Below, piece after piece: positions 1 through 6,467 of a stretch of 12,011 nucleotides of DNA. The stretch's first letter is position 1. Each line of letters opens with the position of its first letter. A model generated the notes under the pieces. The model had not been told where the DNA came from. It did no database searches and saw only the letters and a program-made list of their open reading frames with translations. The stretch covers positions 1 through 12,011 of the forward strand of contig JAEZIV010000032.1 of NCBI GenBank assembly GCA_023436515.1, read 5' to 3'. This DNA is from Bacillota bacterium. GTDB lineage: Bacteria > Bacillota > Clostridia > Acetivibrionales > DSM-1351. The position numbers were made by a program, and so were the translations under genes.

Positions 1-782
1 ATATAGTAGCATATGCCAACCTGATTGGTTAATTCTGCAGCTATAAATAAATCAAGTAAAGTGCCCGGTATCATTATTTTTCTATCGAAGTCATTATATT
101 TTTTTCTGACAATTCGAGGGAAACGCATTTGACCCTTTGCATTTTTCTCTGTTTCCTCAATTTCAAGATTTCTTTCGCTTATATATTCATTTTCTTTTTC
201 GTATTCCTCAGCTTTTATTTCAATGACTTTTTTCACCAATATATCAATGTCTGTTTCATTTAAATTCTCAATATCAATATCAATACCATAGAGATTTTTT
301 AGTAAATACTTAGGCAATGAGAGCGATATAAGCTGGGGTGAATATGAGTGCATATCAAAATAGTCTTCAGCTGACCCATCATAAATATCAAGGTCCTCAG
401 GATACCTAGCCTTTTGTTCTGGATTTCTTTGCATTGATAAATAGAAATCCTTGCATAGTTCGGCCAAGTTACTGCCATTGGGCAAGGAAACTTCCTGCAG
501 CTTATTCTTTATCATTTCCAGGTTATATTTATTACCATGAAAAAATACACCATACATAAACGTGACTATGGATGAATAATAACCCAGCCTGACTAACTCC
601 TTACAGGTTCTTTTAAAGGCATTCCAGTTTCTAATAAGTAAAGTTTTACTGTCTTCTCCGACAAAAAAGTTCCTGAAAAAAACCTCTCTGCCCTTTACAT
701 CATTTATCAGCTGATATTCTTTAAAGGCTTTCAAAAAATCGTCCATTAAATAATCATTAAATAACTCTTCAAAATAACCCAT
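1..782 (-). CDS. Hypothetical protein, N-terminal 260 residues, runs off the left edge
   Basis: Translating the minus strand from ATG at 782 gives 260 uninterrupted codons to the window edge, so the gene is real but has no stop here. I do not recognise the family. The visible part is rich in aromatic and charged residues and has no signal peptide or clear membrane helix. It has a long charged, probably helical stretch at about residues 183-216 (many Glu and Lys), then a basic segment (RFPRIVRKKY at 220-229) and a hydrophobic end. In-frame upstream ATGs exist at 806 and 824. I chose 782 because AAAGGA and AAGGAG lie just before it, although AAGGAG directly abuts the ATG. The segment is visibly AT-richer (about 30 percent GC over the first 60 bases) than the ABC genes next to it, which may mean an accessory origin. 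A promoter lies about 100 bases upstream. Function unknown. Confidence 0.8.
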   Translation of the reverse strand, partial: MGYFEELFNDYLMDDFLKAFKEYQLINDVKGREVFFRNFFVGEDSKTLLIRNWNAFKRTCKELVRLGYYSSIVTFMYGVFFHGNKYNLEMIKNKLQEVSLPNGSNLAELCKDFYLSMQRNPEQKARYPEDLDIYDGSAEDYFDMHSYSPQLISLSLPKYLLKNLYGIDIDIENLNETDIDILVKKVIEIKAEEYEKENEYISERNLEIEETEKNAKGQMRFPRIVRKKYNDFDRKIMIPGTLLDLFIAAELTNQVGICYY

Positions 783-944
783 CTCCTTACATCCTTTCTT
801 ATACATATTTAGAATTCTGCCCATCTAAAAATTGATAAAAACTGATAAATAAATAGGTCTGTTCATTGAAGCTTTTCAGTTAATAATGATTATATTGTAT
901 CATAAGCTTTTTAGCAATTCATCATATCTGTTCTCGGGTTCAAT
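783..944. other. Intergenic region between permease end and hypothetical gene
   Basis: AT-rich spacer of 162 bases holding the promoter described at 889-917. An AAGCTT sequence occurs twice (about 869-874 and 903-908), but I see no GC-containing hairpin followed by a T-run on the minus strand. No convincing terminator for the ABC operon is therefore visible, and read-through into the hypothetical gene is possible. Confidence 0.5.
889..917 (-). promoter_or_regulatory. Sigma-A-type promoter for the left-edge hypothetical gene
   Basis: On the minus strand TTGCTA (917-912) is followed by a 17-base spacer and a perfect TATAAT (894-889). Transcription would start near 882, leaving an approximately 100-base leader before ATG 782. 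The site lies just past the stop codon of the ABC permease (945), so the hypothetical gene can be expressed independently of that operon. The -35 matches consensus at four of six positions. This is inferred from sequence only. Confidence 0.5.
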
Positions 945-3900
945 TTACTCCACACTCTTTAATGCTTCTACCATGTTTATTTCCCGCAAGTCCTTGTTGG
1001 TAACTTTGTTTACTAATAAGGCAAAAATCAGCGTAATAGCCGCCGCTATAAGAAAAGAGAGCAGAGAAACGCGAACCTTGAATGCCATACCTGCAATGCT
1101 GACATTGGCAAGAATGGCATAGGTTATGCCAAAGCCTGCCGGTAGACCGCAAAGAATACCCGATAAAGTAAGTATAAAGGTTTCCCTGTTTACATATGAA
1201 TATACTTCTCCGTTCTGAAAGCCAAGAACCTTGATAGTGGCAAGTTCTCGCTCTCGCTCGCTTATGTTGATATTAGACAGTGTGAACAAAACTGTCAGAG
1301 CCAATACTGCTGACATACTAATCAAGAGGTAAACTGTCATGTTTATTAGCCTGTATACATCATTAAAGGCATCTCTTATCGATTGACTACTGCTGACGCT
1401 TATGATTCTGCTGTCATCACTGAGGGCATCCAGCCATTTCTGCCCCTCCATTTTATCAGTTAAATTCAGTAGGAATGAGTTGCTTGAATAATCACCAAAG
1501 GCTGCCTGATAGCAACCTTCACTGATGTATACGTAATTACCTGCATAGTTTGTTGCTACAAAAGCCACTGGAAAATCATGCTCCAAATTATCCTCATTTT
1601 GCAGGGAAGCAATGTCTCCAGCAGTCAGAGCAAGTTTTTTTGCTGCATTTTTTGTTACAACAAGGCCATTATTGGGAATGACCATTTTCTCATGAGTTTT
1701 GGAATTATATAGGTGAATATAGGGTTCCAAATCCGCACCATCCGGTATCACAAGCACAGTAATATCTAAACTGCTGCTACTGCTTCTCAGAGTAAAGGTT
1801 TTTATCTGCAATTGAAGCTCATCCTTCACATTTTTCGAGGCCGTCCACTCGTTGGCGAGTTTGTTCATTTCTTCTACATTCAATTTATCTGTCGCTACGA
1901 TGGCATCGTATACAGTTACTTTATCAAACTGGTCAGACATCAGCCCACCAACAGTATCCTTTACACCAAAGGCAAGCACGATGAGCATGGTACAACCTAA
2001 AATTCCCACAATGGTCATGATGGCACGTTTCTTATATCTGAATAAGTTACGGCAGGTTACCTTATTCAGGAAATTCAGCCTTTTCCAAATGAAAGGAATA
2101 CGTTCCAGCAAAATACGGTTTCCTGCTTTAGGAGCCTTCGGACGCAATAGTTCTGCAGGACGCTGGTGCAGCATCTCAGCGCATGAGATGGCAGTTGCAC
2201 CTACAATGCCAAGTAGAAACAGTCCAAAGCCGGCAAGGCTATAGCCAAAGCTGAAGGACAGCTTATACGTCGGTATCACATACAGGTTGCTTATAATGAT
2301 TTCAATTACTTTTGGAAGGACAATAAATCCAATCAGATTTCCAATAATTCCCCCAATAACACAGGCCAGTACTGCATAGAAAATAAATTTAATACTAATC
2401 TGGAGATTGGAATAGCCAAGTGACTTATAGGTACCGATTAATCCGCGGTTCTCTTCCACCATTCGGGTCATGGTAGTCAGGCAAATGAGCACCGCTACCA
2501 GGAAGAAAATAATAGGGAAAGCCCTGGTAACCTCCTGAATGAAGCTTACATCACTTTTAAGCCCTGCAATACTATCATTATCGGTCCGATCCCATACATA
2601 CCATTTCGCAATGCTGCTGTCCTTAACCTTGTTTCTGGCATCGTCCAGCTTCTTCCTTGCATCAGTAATAGACTCCTTGTAGTCAGCCTTATTCTTATCC
2701 AGCTCAGCCTGACCATTAACAAGTTCAGCCTCAGCCTCATTTAATTTTCTTTTTGCATTCTCAAGCTTTTGCTTACCTTCATCTATTTCTGCCTGCTTTT
2801 GAGCAAACTGCACCTTAGCTTCGGCTTTACTAGCATCCAATTCCTTCTGTCCGCTTATAAGTTTGACTTTTCCATCCTCAATTTTCCGACGGGCATCAGA
2901 AAGCTGCTTCAATGCACTTGCCTTTTGGGCTGTCAATGCCTCTGAACCTTCTTCAAGCAAAGTCTTGCTGTATTTCAAACTACCGTGAGTAACAGCAAGG
3001 TTGGAAAAAGCGGAGATTTGCTCCTCTGTCAAGGATGAGCCTCCGGAAGTAAAACTTGCAGCAAAGACCTGAGTATCGGTTTGCAGCTTGGCCATTGCTG
3101 CATTATAGGCATCAGTCTGCTCTTGTGAGTGTGTTTCACCCTGTTCGCCTGCCAGTAAATAGGGGGCGGCCTTTATACCGTCTGATACCATATCAGCCCA
3201 TATTTTCTTAGTGGCTTCACTGTTCCAGATATTCTGCTTTTCTTCTCCAAGGGCTGCAACTACAGAAGCCAACTGTATATCAGCCTCATATTTTTGTTTA
3301 TCCAGTGCATTTTTTCTATCCGCAAGCTTCTGCTCATTGGGCGAAAACTGCTCTATTATAGCCGTCTCCTGGTTATTTAACTTTTCCTCATTAGCGTTCA
3401 ATTCGAGCAACCCATTATCAATCTCTTTCTGGGCAGCACTGAACTTCTCATCGGCGGATTTCTGTGCAGCAGAGAGCTCCTTCTCTCCACGTGTCAGCTC
3501 AGTCTCGTTTCTTAACAGCTCCGAACGGCCATCATTAACACTCACCCAACCATCGTCAATCTTTTTCTGAGCGTCAGATAACTTTTGCTCTGCCTCGGCC
3601 ATTTTGTCATTCAGCAGTACTTCTGCTTCGGCAATTTTAGAGTTGGTATCTCGTAGAACTTCATCATATCTTGCCTTCAATCGCTTTTCCTGTACGGTGG
3701 ATTTGATTGCAGAGGTCATACTATCCACCAAAGCCTGATATTCCTGCGAATAGCTGTCTAGCTTCGAAGCACCCTCTATAGTCACATAAATAGCATCATA
3801 AATATCGCTTTTGATACAGTCTGCCGTTACATACATCATGTAATCACTGCTGCTTGAAGAAAAAGCAATAGTCGCAATGCCTTCCTTTGTGCTTTTTATG

Positions 3901-4523
3901 TTCATAGGACTGAGAATTTCTGCTGTGATCTCATAAGCTTTCACTGTTAATGTAGCTGGAGAATTACTTTCTATGTTAATTCCAAAATCAGTTTTGCCAT
4001 TATTCTCACTATCAATCTCCGTCGTACCCTCTGTAGAACTTTCCTTATCCTTATCACTCTCTGCCAGAGTGATACTATCTCCCACCCTTAAGCCGGTATC
4101 CTCTATGAATTTGGTATTCACAGCAATTTGCCCCGGCTGAGTGGGTAGAGTACCTTTAAGTACATATGGCTCATTCATACCCTTTGTATCCAGAATGTTT
4201 AAATTTGCAAGAAGTATATTCCCATTGCTCTGCTGAGCCTTTACCTCCATGCTTGTACTGCCAAATACTGAACTCACACCCTTAACCCTGGATATGTCCA
4301 AAAGGTCATCGGCAGAAAGCCCAAGGGTTGATACTATTTTAATGTCGTAAGTGTTTTGCTTATCATATAAATAATCTGCAGATTTAAAGGCATTCAAACA
4401 CCCTACTGCAAATCCTGAATACACACCCATACCAAGGGATGCCATTACAGTGATTGCAATAAATCTGGACAGATTGTTCTTTAGTGTTCTGCCAATATCT
4501 TTATAAAAAGCACTCTTTTTCAT
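945..4523 (-). CDS. FtsX-like ABC transporter permease with long coiled-coil extracellular domain
   Basis: This 1192-residue membrane subunit of a MacB/FtsX-class (type VII) ABC system pairs with the ATPase encoded just upstream. Visible topology is 1+3+1+3 helices: TM1 about 18-42; TM2-4 about 668-686, 711-738 and 760-782; TM5 about 834-854; TM6-8 about 1058-1084, 1114-1140 and 1152-1171. Both FtsX cores show the family loop after the first helix of each triplet (ENRGLIGTYKSLGYS near 691-705 and ERERELATIKVLGF near 1089-1102). The first outer domain (43-667) includes a heptad-rich, Lys/Glu/Ala/Gln coiled coil at about 285-635, with a less regular break near 430-510. The second outer domain spans about 855-1057. 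I chose ATG 4523, four bases after the ATPase stop codon; an in-frame TTG at 4547 would overlap the ATPase gene. Such permeases usually export or release envelope substrates or peptides, or transmit mechanical force, rather than import. The substrate is unknown. Confidence 0.93.
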   Translation of the reverse strand: MKKSAFYKDIGRTLKNNLSRFIAITVMASLGMGVYSGFAVGCLNAFKSADYLYDKQNTYDIKIVSTLGLSADDLLDISRVKGVSSVFGSTSMEVKAQQSNGNILLANLNILDTKGMNEPYVLKGTLPTQPGQIAVNTKFIEDTGLRVGDSITLAESDKDKESSTEGTTEIDSENNGKTDFGINIESNSPATLTVKAYEITAEILSPMNIKSTKEGIATIAFSSSSSDYMMYVTADCIKSDIYDAIYVTIEGASKLDSYSQEYQALVDSMTSAIKSTVQEKRLKARYDEVLRDTNSKIAEAEVLLNDKMAEAEQKLSDAQKKIDDGWVSVNDGRSELLRNETELTRGEKELSAAQKSADEKFSAAQKEIDNGLLELNANEEKLNNQETAIIEQFSPNEQKLADRKNALDKQKYEADIQLASVVAALGEEKQNIWNSEATKKIWADMVSDGIKAAPYLLAGEQGETHSQEQTDAYNAAMAKLQTDTQVFAASFTSGGSSLTEEQISAFSNLAVTHGSLKYSKTLLEEGSEALTAQKASALKQLSDARRKIEDGKVKLISGQKELDASKAEAKVQFAQKQAEIDEGKQKLENAKRKLNEAEAELVNGQAELDKNKADYKESITDARKKLDDARNKVKDSSIAKWYVWDRTDNDSIAGLKSDVSFIQEVTRAFPIIFFLVAVLICLTTMTRMVEENRGLIGTYKSLGYSNLQISIKFIFYAVLACVIGGIIGNLIGFIVLPKVIEIIISNLYVIPTYKLSFSFGYSLAGFGLFLLGIVGATAISCAEMLHQRPAELLRPKAPKAGNRILLERIPFIWKRLNFLNKVTCRNLFRYKKRAIMTIVGILGCTMLIVLAFGVKDTVGGLMSDQFDKVTVYDAIVATDKLNVEEMNKLANEWTASKNVKDELQLQIKTFTLRSSSSSLDITVLVIPDGADLEPYIHLYNSKTHEKMVIPNNGLVVTKNAAKKLALTAGDIASLQNEDNLEHDFPVAFVATNYAGNYVYISEGCYQAAFGDYSSNSFLLNLTDKMEGQKWLDALSDDSRIISVSSSQSIRDAFNDVYRLINMTVYLLISMSAVLALTVLFTLSNINISERERELATIKVLGFQNGEVYSYVNRETFILTLSGILCGLPAGFGITYAILANVSIAGMAFKVRVSLLSFLIAAAITLIFALLVNKVTNKDLREINMVEALKSVE

Positions 4524-4527
4524 AACA

Positions 4528-5229
4528 TCACCACTCAATCTCTTCAATACTCATAGGTTCAGCATTGACCTTTATATCCGTTACTTTACCACTTTTGAAC
4601 CTGATAACCTTATCTGCCATTGGTGCAATGGCGCTATTATGAGTGATGATAATTACGGTAATACCATCTCTGCGGCAGGTATCCTGCAGGAGCTGTAAAA
4701 TCTGCTTACCGGTCACATAATCCAGTGCTCCTGTAGGCTCATCGCAGAGCAATAGTTTTGGTCTTTTAGCAAGTGCACGTGCAATAGAAACCCTTTGCTG
4801 TTCACCTCCAGAGAGTTGAGCAGGGAAATTGGCTATACGGTCGCCAAGGCCAACCTTCTGCAAGGTTTCGGCAGCATCTAAACTGTCAGTGCAAATCTGT
4901 GCTGCCAGTTCCACGTTCTCAAGTGCCGTCAAATTAGGAACCAGGTTGTAAAACTGAAACACAAACCCAACATCAGTGCGTCGGTATTGACATAGCTGCG
5001 CTTCGTTCCAGTGAGTAATATCATTTCCGTCAAATATCACCCTGCCCCGTGTTGCGGTATCCATACCTCCAAGAATATTCAGTGCTGTAGTTTTACCCGC
5101 ACCAGAGGAACCAAGTATTACTGCAAGCTCTCCCTTATCTACAGAAAAGTTTGCATCATTCAGTGCCCTCACAAGACTGTCACCTGTTCTATATTCCTTA
5201 TAAACATTTTCAAATGAAATAAACGCCAT
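4528..5229 (-). CDS. ABC transporter ATP-binding protein (MacB/LolD/SalX class)
   Basis: This 233-residue cytoplasmic ATPase powers the FtsX-like permease encoded four bases downstream. All nucleotide-binding motifs are intact: Walker [10 protein letters not shown] (40-48), Q-loop Gln92, signature LSGGEQQR (139-146), Walker B LLLCDEP with catalytic Glu164 (159-165), and H-loop His197. The [20 protein letters not shown] segment after the Q-loop is characteristic of the LolD/MacB/FtsE branch of exporters. The start at ATG 5229 is set by AGGAGG at 5242-5237 with a seven-base spacer. The reading frame is open eight codons further upstream, but that extension has no ribosome binding site. The gene is first in the operon and is transcribed from the promoter/operator at 5318-5346. 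The substrate cannot be told from sequence; antimicrobial peptide resistance or envelope export are the usual roles in Firmicutes. Confidence 0.95.
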   Translation of the reverse strand: MAFISFENVYKEYRTGDSLVRALNDANFSVDKGELAVILGSSGAGKTTALNILGGMDTATRGRVIFDGNDITHWNEAQLCQYRRTDVGFVFQFYNLVPNLTALENVELAAQICTDSLDAAETLQKVGLGDRIANFPAQLSGGEQQRVSIARALAKRPKLLLCDEPTGALDYVTGKQILQLLQDTCRRDGITVIIITHNSAIAPMADKVIRFKSGKVTDIKVNAEPMSIEEIEW

Positions 5230-5317
5230 TAAAATTCCTCCTGATTTTTGCAATCAAACGTCACGATAGGACAAATCTTCGAATGTTGTCCATACCTATT
5301 TTGTGCCGATAGAATAA

Positions 5318-5346
5318 ATTATAATTTATGTTGACGAATTCGTCGA
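5318..5346 (-). promoter_or_regulatory. Promoter of the ABC exporter operon
   Basis: On the minus strand TCGACG (5346-5341, four of six consensus positions) is followed by 17 bases and a perfect TATAAT (5323-5318). The predicted transcript starts near 5311 and has a leader of roughly 80 bases before ATG 5229. The -35 and part of the spacer overlap the 12-bp palindrome at 5333-5344, so a bound repressor would block RNA polymerase. Confidence 0.55.
5333..5344. promoter_or_regulatory. Palindromic operator candidate GACGAATTCGTC
   Basis: A perfect 12-bp inverted repeat, GACGAATTCGTC, overlaps the -35 of the ABC operon promoter. Short symmetric sites of this form at such positions are typical targets of TetR-family dimers, which commonly control exporter operons. 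No regulator gene lies in this window, so the binding protein is unknown. The symmetry and position are seen directly; the regulatory role is inferred. Confidence 0.5.
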
Positions 5347-5419
5347 TACTTTTAGACAGGCTAATAACTGGATACATCCCAGGAACTTTTAGGCAATACT
5401 TGAATTTACACGTTTTTGT

Positions 5420-5439
5420 TGGTGGAGCATAGGAGATTT
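5420..5439 (-). repeat. Inverted fragment resembling the tRNA-Ala 3' end
   Basis: Read on the plus strand, TGGTGGAGCATAGG at 5420-5433 is exactly the reverse complement of the last 14 bases of the tRNA gene (5657-5670). The match continues with two mismatches, 18 of 20 in total. It may be a vestige of a second tRNA gene or of an integration site. It lies in inverted orientation, about 156 bases upstream of the intact tRNA. Confidence 0.6.
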
Positions 5440-5551
5440 CCGCCTGCTTCGCAGGCTTATGACGTCGCCCGCCATTCGCCTTCGTTCTGGTGCCGAAAAC
5501 CCTTCAGTCAGAAGAGATAAATCAGCAGCTATTTACAAGAAACATATTGCG

Positions 5552-5580
5552 TTGGAAATTGAATCATGTTAATATATAAA
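5552..5580 (+). promoter_or_regulatory. Promoter of tRNA-Ala
   Basis: TTGGAA (5552-5557) and TATAAA (5575-5580) are separated by exactly 17 bases. The predicted start near 5587 leaves a leader of about eight bases before the mature tRNA at 5595. An overlapping alternative, TTGCGT (5547) and TAATAT (5570), also has a 17-base spacer but fits less well. Confidence 0.6.
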
Positions 5581-5594
5581 AAGTGAAAACTCGT

Positions 5595-5670
5595 GGGGCA
5601 TTAGCGCAGTTGGGAGCGCATCACACTGGCAGTGTGGGGGTCAGGGGTTCAAGTCCCCTATGCTCCACCA
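5595..5670 (+). tRNA. tRNA-Ala (anticodon GGC), CCA encoded
   Basis: The 76-base gene folds into a full cloverleaf. The acceptor stem is GGGGCAT with ATGCTCC, and the D stem is GCGC/GCGC around AGTTGGGA. The anticodon stem is TCACA/TGTGG around loop CTGGCAG, and the T stem is AGGGG/CCCCT around TTCAAGT. The discriminator A and CCA are encoded. Anticodon GGC reads GCC (and GCU) alanine codons. The third acceptor pair is G-T (G3:U70 in RNA), the main alanyl-tRNA synthetase identity element, which confirms the assignment independently of the anticodon. The gene stands alone with its own promoter and terminator. Confidence 0.97.
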
Positions 5671-5674
5671 AGAG

Positions 5675-5712
5675 AAAAAAGATATTTGCATTTAAGCAAG
5701 TATCTTTTTTTT
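5675..5712 (+). terminator. Intrinsic terminator of tRNA-Ala
   Basis: A 15-bp stem (5675-5689 with 5696-5710, one G-T pair) closes a six-base loop, and the 3' arm ends in a run of eight Ts. It begins five bases after the tRNA CCA. A near copy lies at 7827-7861, matching at 31 of 34 core bases. Confidence 0.8.
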
Positions 5713-5725
5713 ATAGAAATTTATT

Positions 5726-5739
5726 GGGGACTTGAACCC
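5726..5739 (-). repeat. Inverted fragment of the tRNA-Ala T arm
   Basis: GGGGACTTGAACCC is a perfect 14-base reverse-complement match to the T arm of the tRNA just upstream (within 5645-5659). With the fragment at 5420-5439 it covers adjacent parts of an inverted tRNA 3' half, split to either side of the intact gene. The match is observed; the origin is unknown. Confidence 0.55.
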
Positions 5740-5751
5740 GAAAGGGCACTA

Positions 5752-5787
5752 GCCGTAAAAAAACATGCTAAATGCATGTTTTTAGGC
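5752..5787. repeat. Large hairpin between tRNA-Ala and the sigma operon
   Basis: The arms AAAAACATGC (5759-5768) and GCATGTTTTT (5774-5783) pair perfectly around a TAAAT loop. Outer GCC/GGC pairs at 5752-5754 and 5785-5787 extend the stem across a small A-rich bulge. The sequence lacks a clean T-run after the stem on either strand, so it is not a textbook terminator. It may be a leader structure or an interspersed palindromic repeat. Confidence 0.55.
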
Positions 5788-5828
5788 GAGGGTCTATGTA
5801 TTATGCTTGCTGATTAATATAAAATAAG

Positions 5829-5854
5829 TGTAACCTACTCAATTTTTTTACGGG
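5829..5854 (+). promoter_or_regulatory. ECF-type promoter candidate of the sigma/anti-sigma operon
   Basis: TGTAAC (5829-5834) is followed by a 16-base, T-rich spacer and CGGG (5851-5854). The AAC-containing -35, 16-base spacing and CG-starting -10 match the general ECF promoter form (for example TGAAAC-N16-CGTA of Bacillus SigW). The -10 deviates from the usual CGTC or CGTA. This suggests that the sigma factor activates its own operon. Confidence 0.4.
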
Positions 5855-5906
5855 ATATATAGTGAAAGCGCAAGAAAATCAAATATTACAGGAAGGAGGT
5901 GCGCCT

Positions 5907-6467
5907 ATGAAGGATGAGGAAATCGTTGAATTATACTGGCAAAGAAACAAAGATGCGATTCAGGAGACTTCTCGGAAGTATGAGCCATATCTCTCGAAGA
6001 TCGCCTATAATGTTCTCTTTAACTTGGAGGACAGTCGCGAGAGTGTCAACGATACTTATCTGGCGGCATGGAACTCCATGCCGGAACACAGACCGAGTAT
6101 TCTTTCTACATATCTTGGAAAGCTCACCCGGCAGATCTCCATTGATATTTTCCGAAAGCGGAACAGCAAGAAACGCTGTGCTTCGGAATATGCCCTGTCA
6201 CTGTCAGAACTGGAGGACATTTTTGCAGACAGAAATACTCCAGAGCAGGAAATGAACGCCAAACAGCTTGACGTTGCTATCAATACCTTCGTTCGCTCAC
6301 TCCCTGACGATGCGCGAAAGGTTTTCATCGGAAGATATTTTTTCTTTGATTCCGTAAAAACGGTGGCGGCGTATTGCGGCATCAGCGAAGCAAATGTTAA
6401 GACTATATTGTTCCGAACCAGGCAAAAGCTTAAAGACTACCTCGTAAAGGAAGAATTTGAATTATGA
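5907..6467 (+). CDS. ECF-type RNA polymerase sigma factor
   Basis: This 186-residue sigma-70 family factor of the small extracytoplasmic-function class would redirect RNA polymerase to envelope-stress-type promoters. Region 2 (about 22-88) includes SRESVNDTYLAAWNSMP, matching the conserved acidic/aromatic core-binding and -10 recognition helix, then TYLGKLTRQISIDIFRKRNSKKR. Region 4 (about 122-178) ends in a helix-turn-helix, SVKTVAAYCGISEANVKTIL at 149-168, followed by RTRQKLKDYL. Regions 1 and 3 are absent, as expected. The start ATG 5907 has AAGGAGGT at 5893-5900; an upstream in-frame GTG at 5862 lacks a site. The stop overlaps the next gene's start (ATGA), so the two products are coupled. 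The exact ECF group and regulon cannot be determined here. Confidence 0.93.
   Translation: MKDEEIVELYWQRNKDAIQETSRKYEPYLSKIAYNVLFNLEDSRESVNDTYLAAWNSMPEHRPSILSTYLGKLTRQISIDIFRKRNSKKRCASEYALSLSELEDIFADRNTPEQEMNAKQLDVAINTFVRSLPDDARKVFIGRYFFFDSVKTVAAYCGISEANVKTILFRTRQKLKDYLVKEEFEL

Larger units (their letters stand above)
5230..5594. other. Intergenic region between ABC operon and tRNA-Ala
   Basis: This 365-base non-coding stretch holds, in order, the ABC operon leader, promoter and palindrome, an inverted tRNA-like fragment (5420-5439), a GC-rich block (about 5440-5495) and the tRNA promoter (5552-5580). The GC-rich block includes a small hairpin, GCCTGC-TTC-GCAGGC, at 5442-5456. I find no plausible protein-coding gene with a ribosome binding site here. 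Confidence 0.6.

Noticed and set aside
1852..2244. A 130-codon plus-strand reading frame inside the permease gene
   Set aside because: It is a shadow of the strongly supported minus-strand permease, with no ribosome binding site or recognisable protein features. The same applies to the frame at 3211-3570.
5632..5817. A 61-codon plus-strand reading frame starting inside the tRNA
   Set aside because: It begins within the tRNA-Ala gene and reads through the terminator and hairpin; there is no ribosome binding site, and the tRNA-derived start is a common artefact.
5862..5906. A GTG start adding 15 residues to the sigma factor
   Set aside because: It lacks a ribosome binding site and lies close to the candidate promoter -10, whereas ATG 5907 has AAGGAGGT at the right distance.
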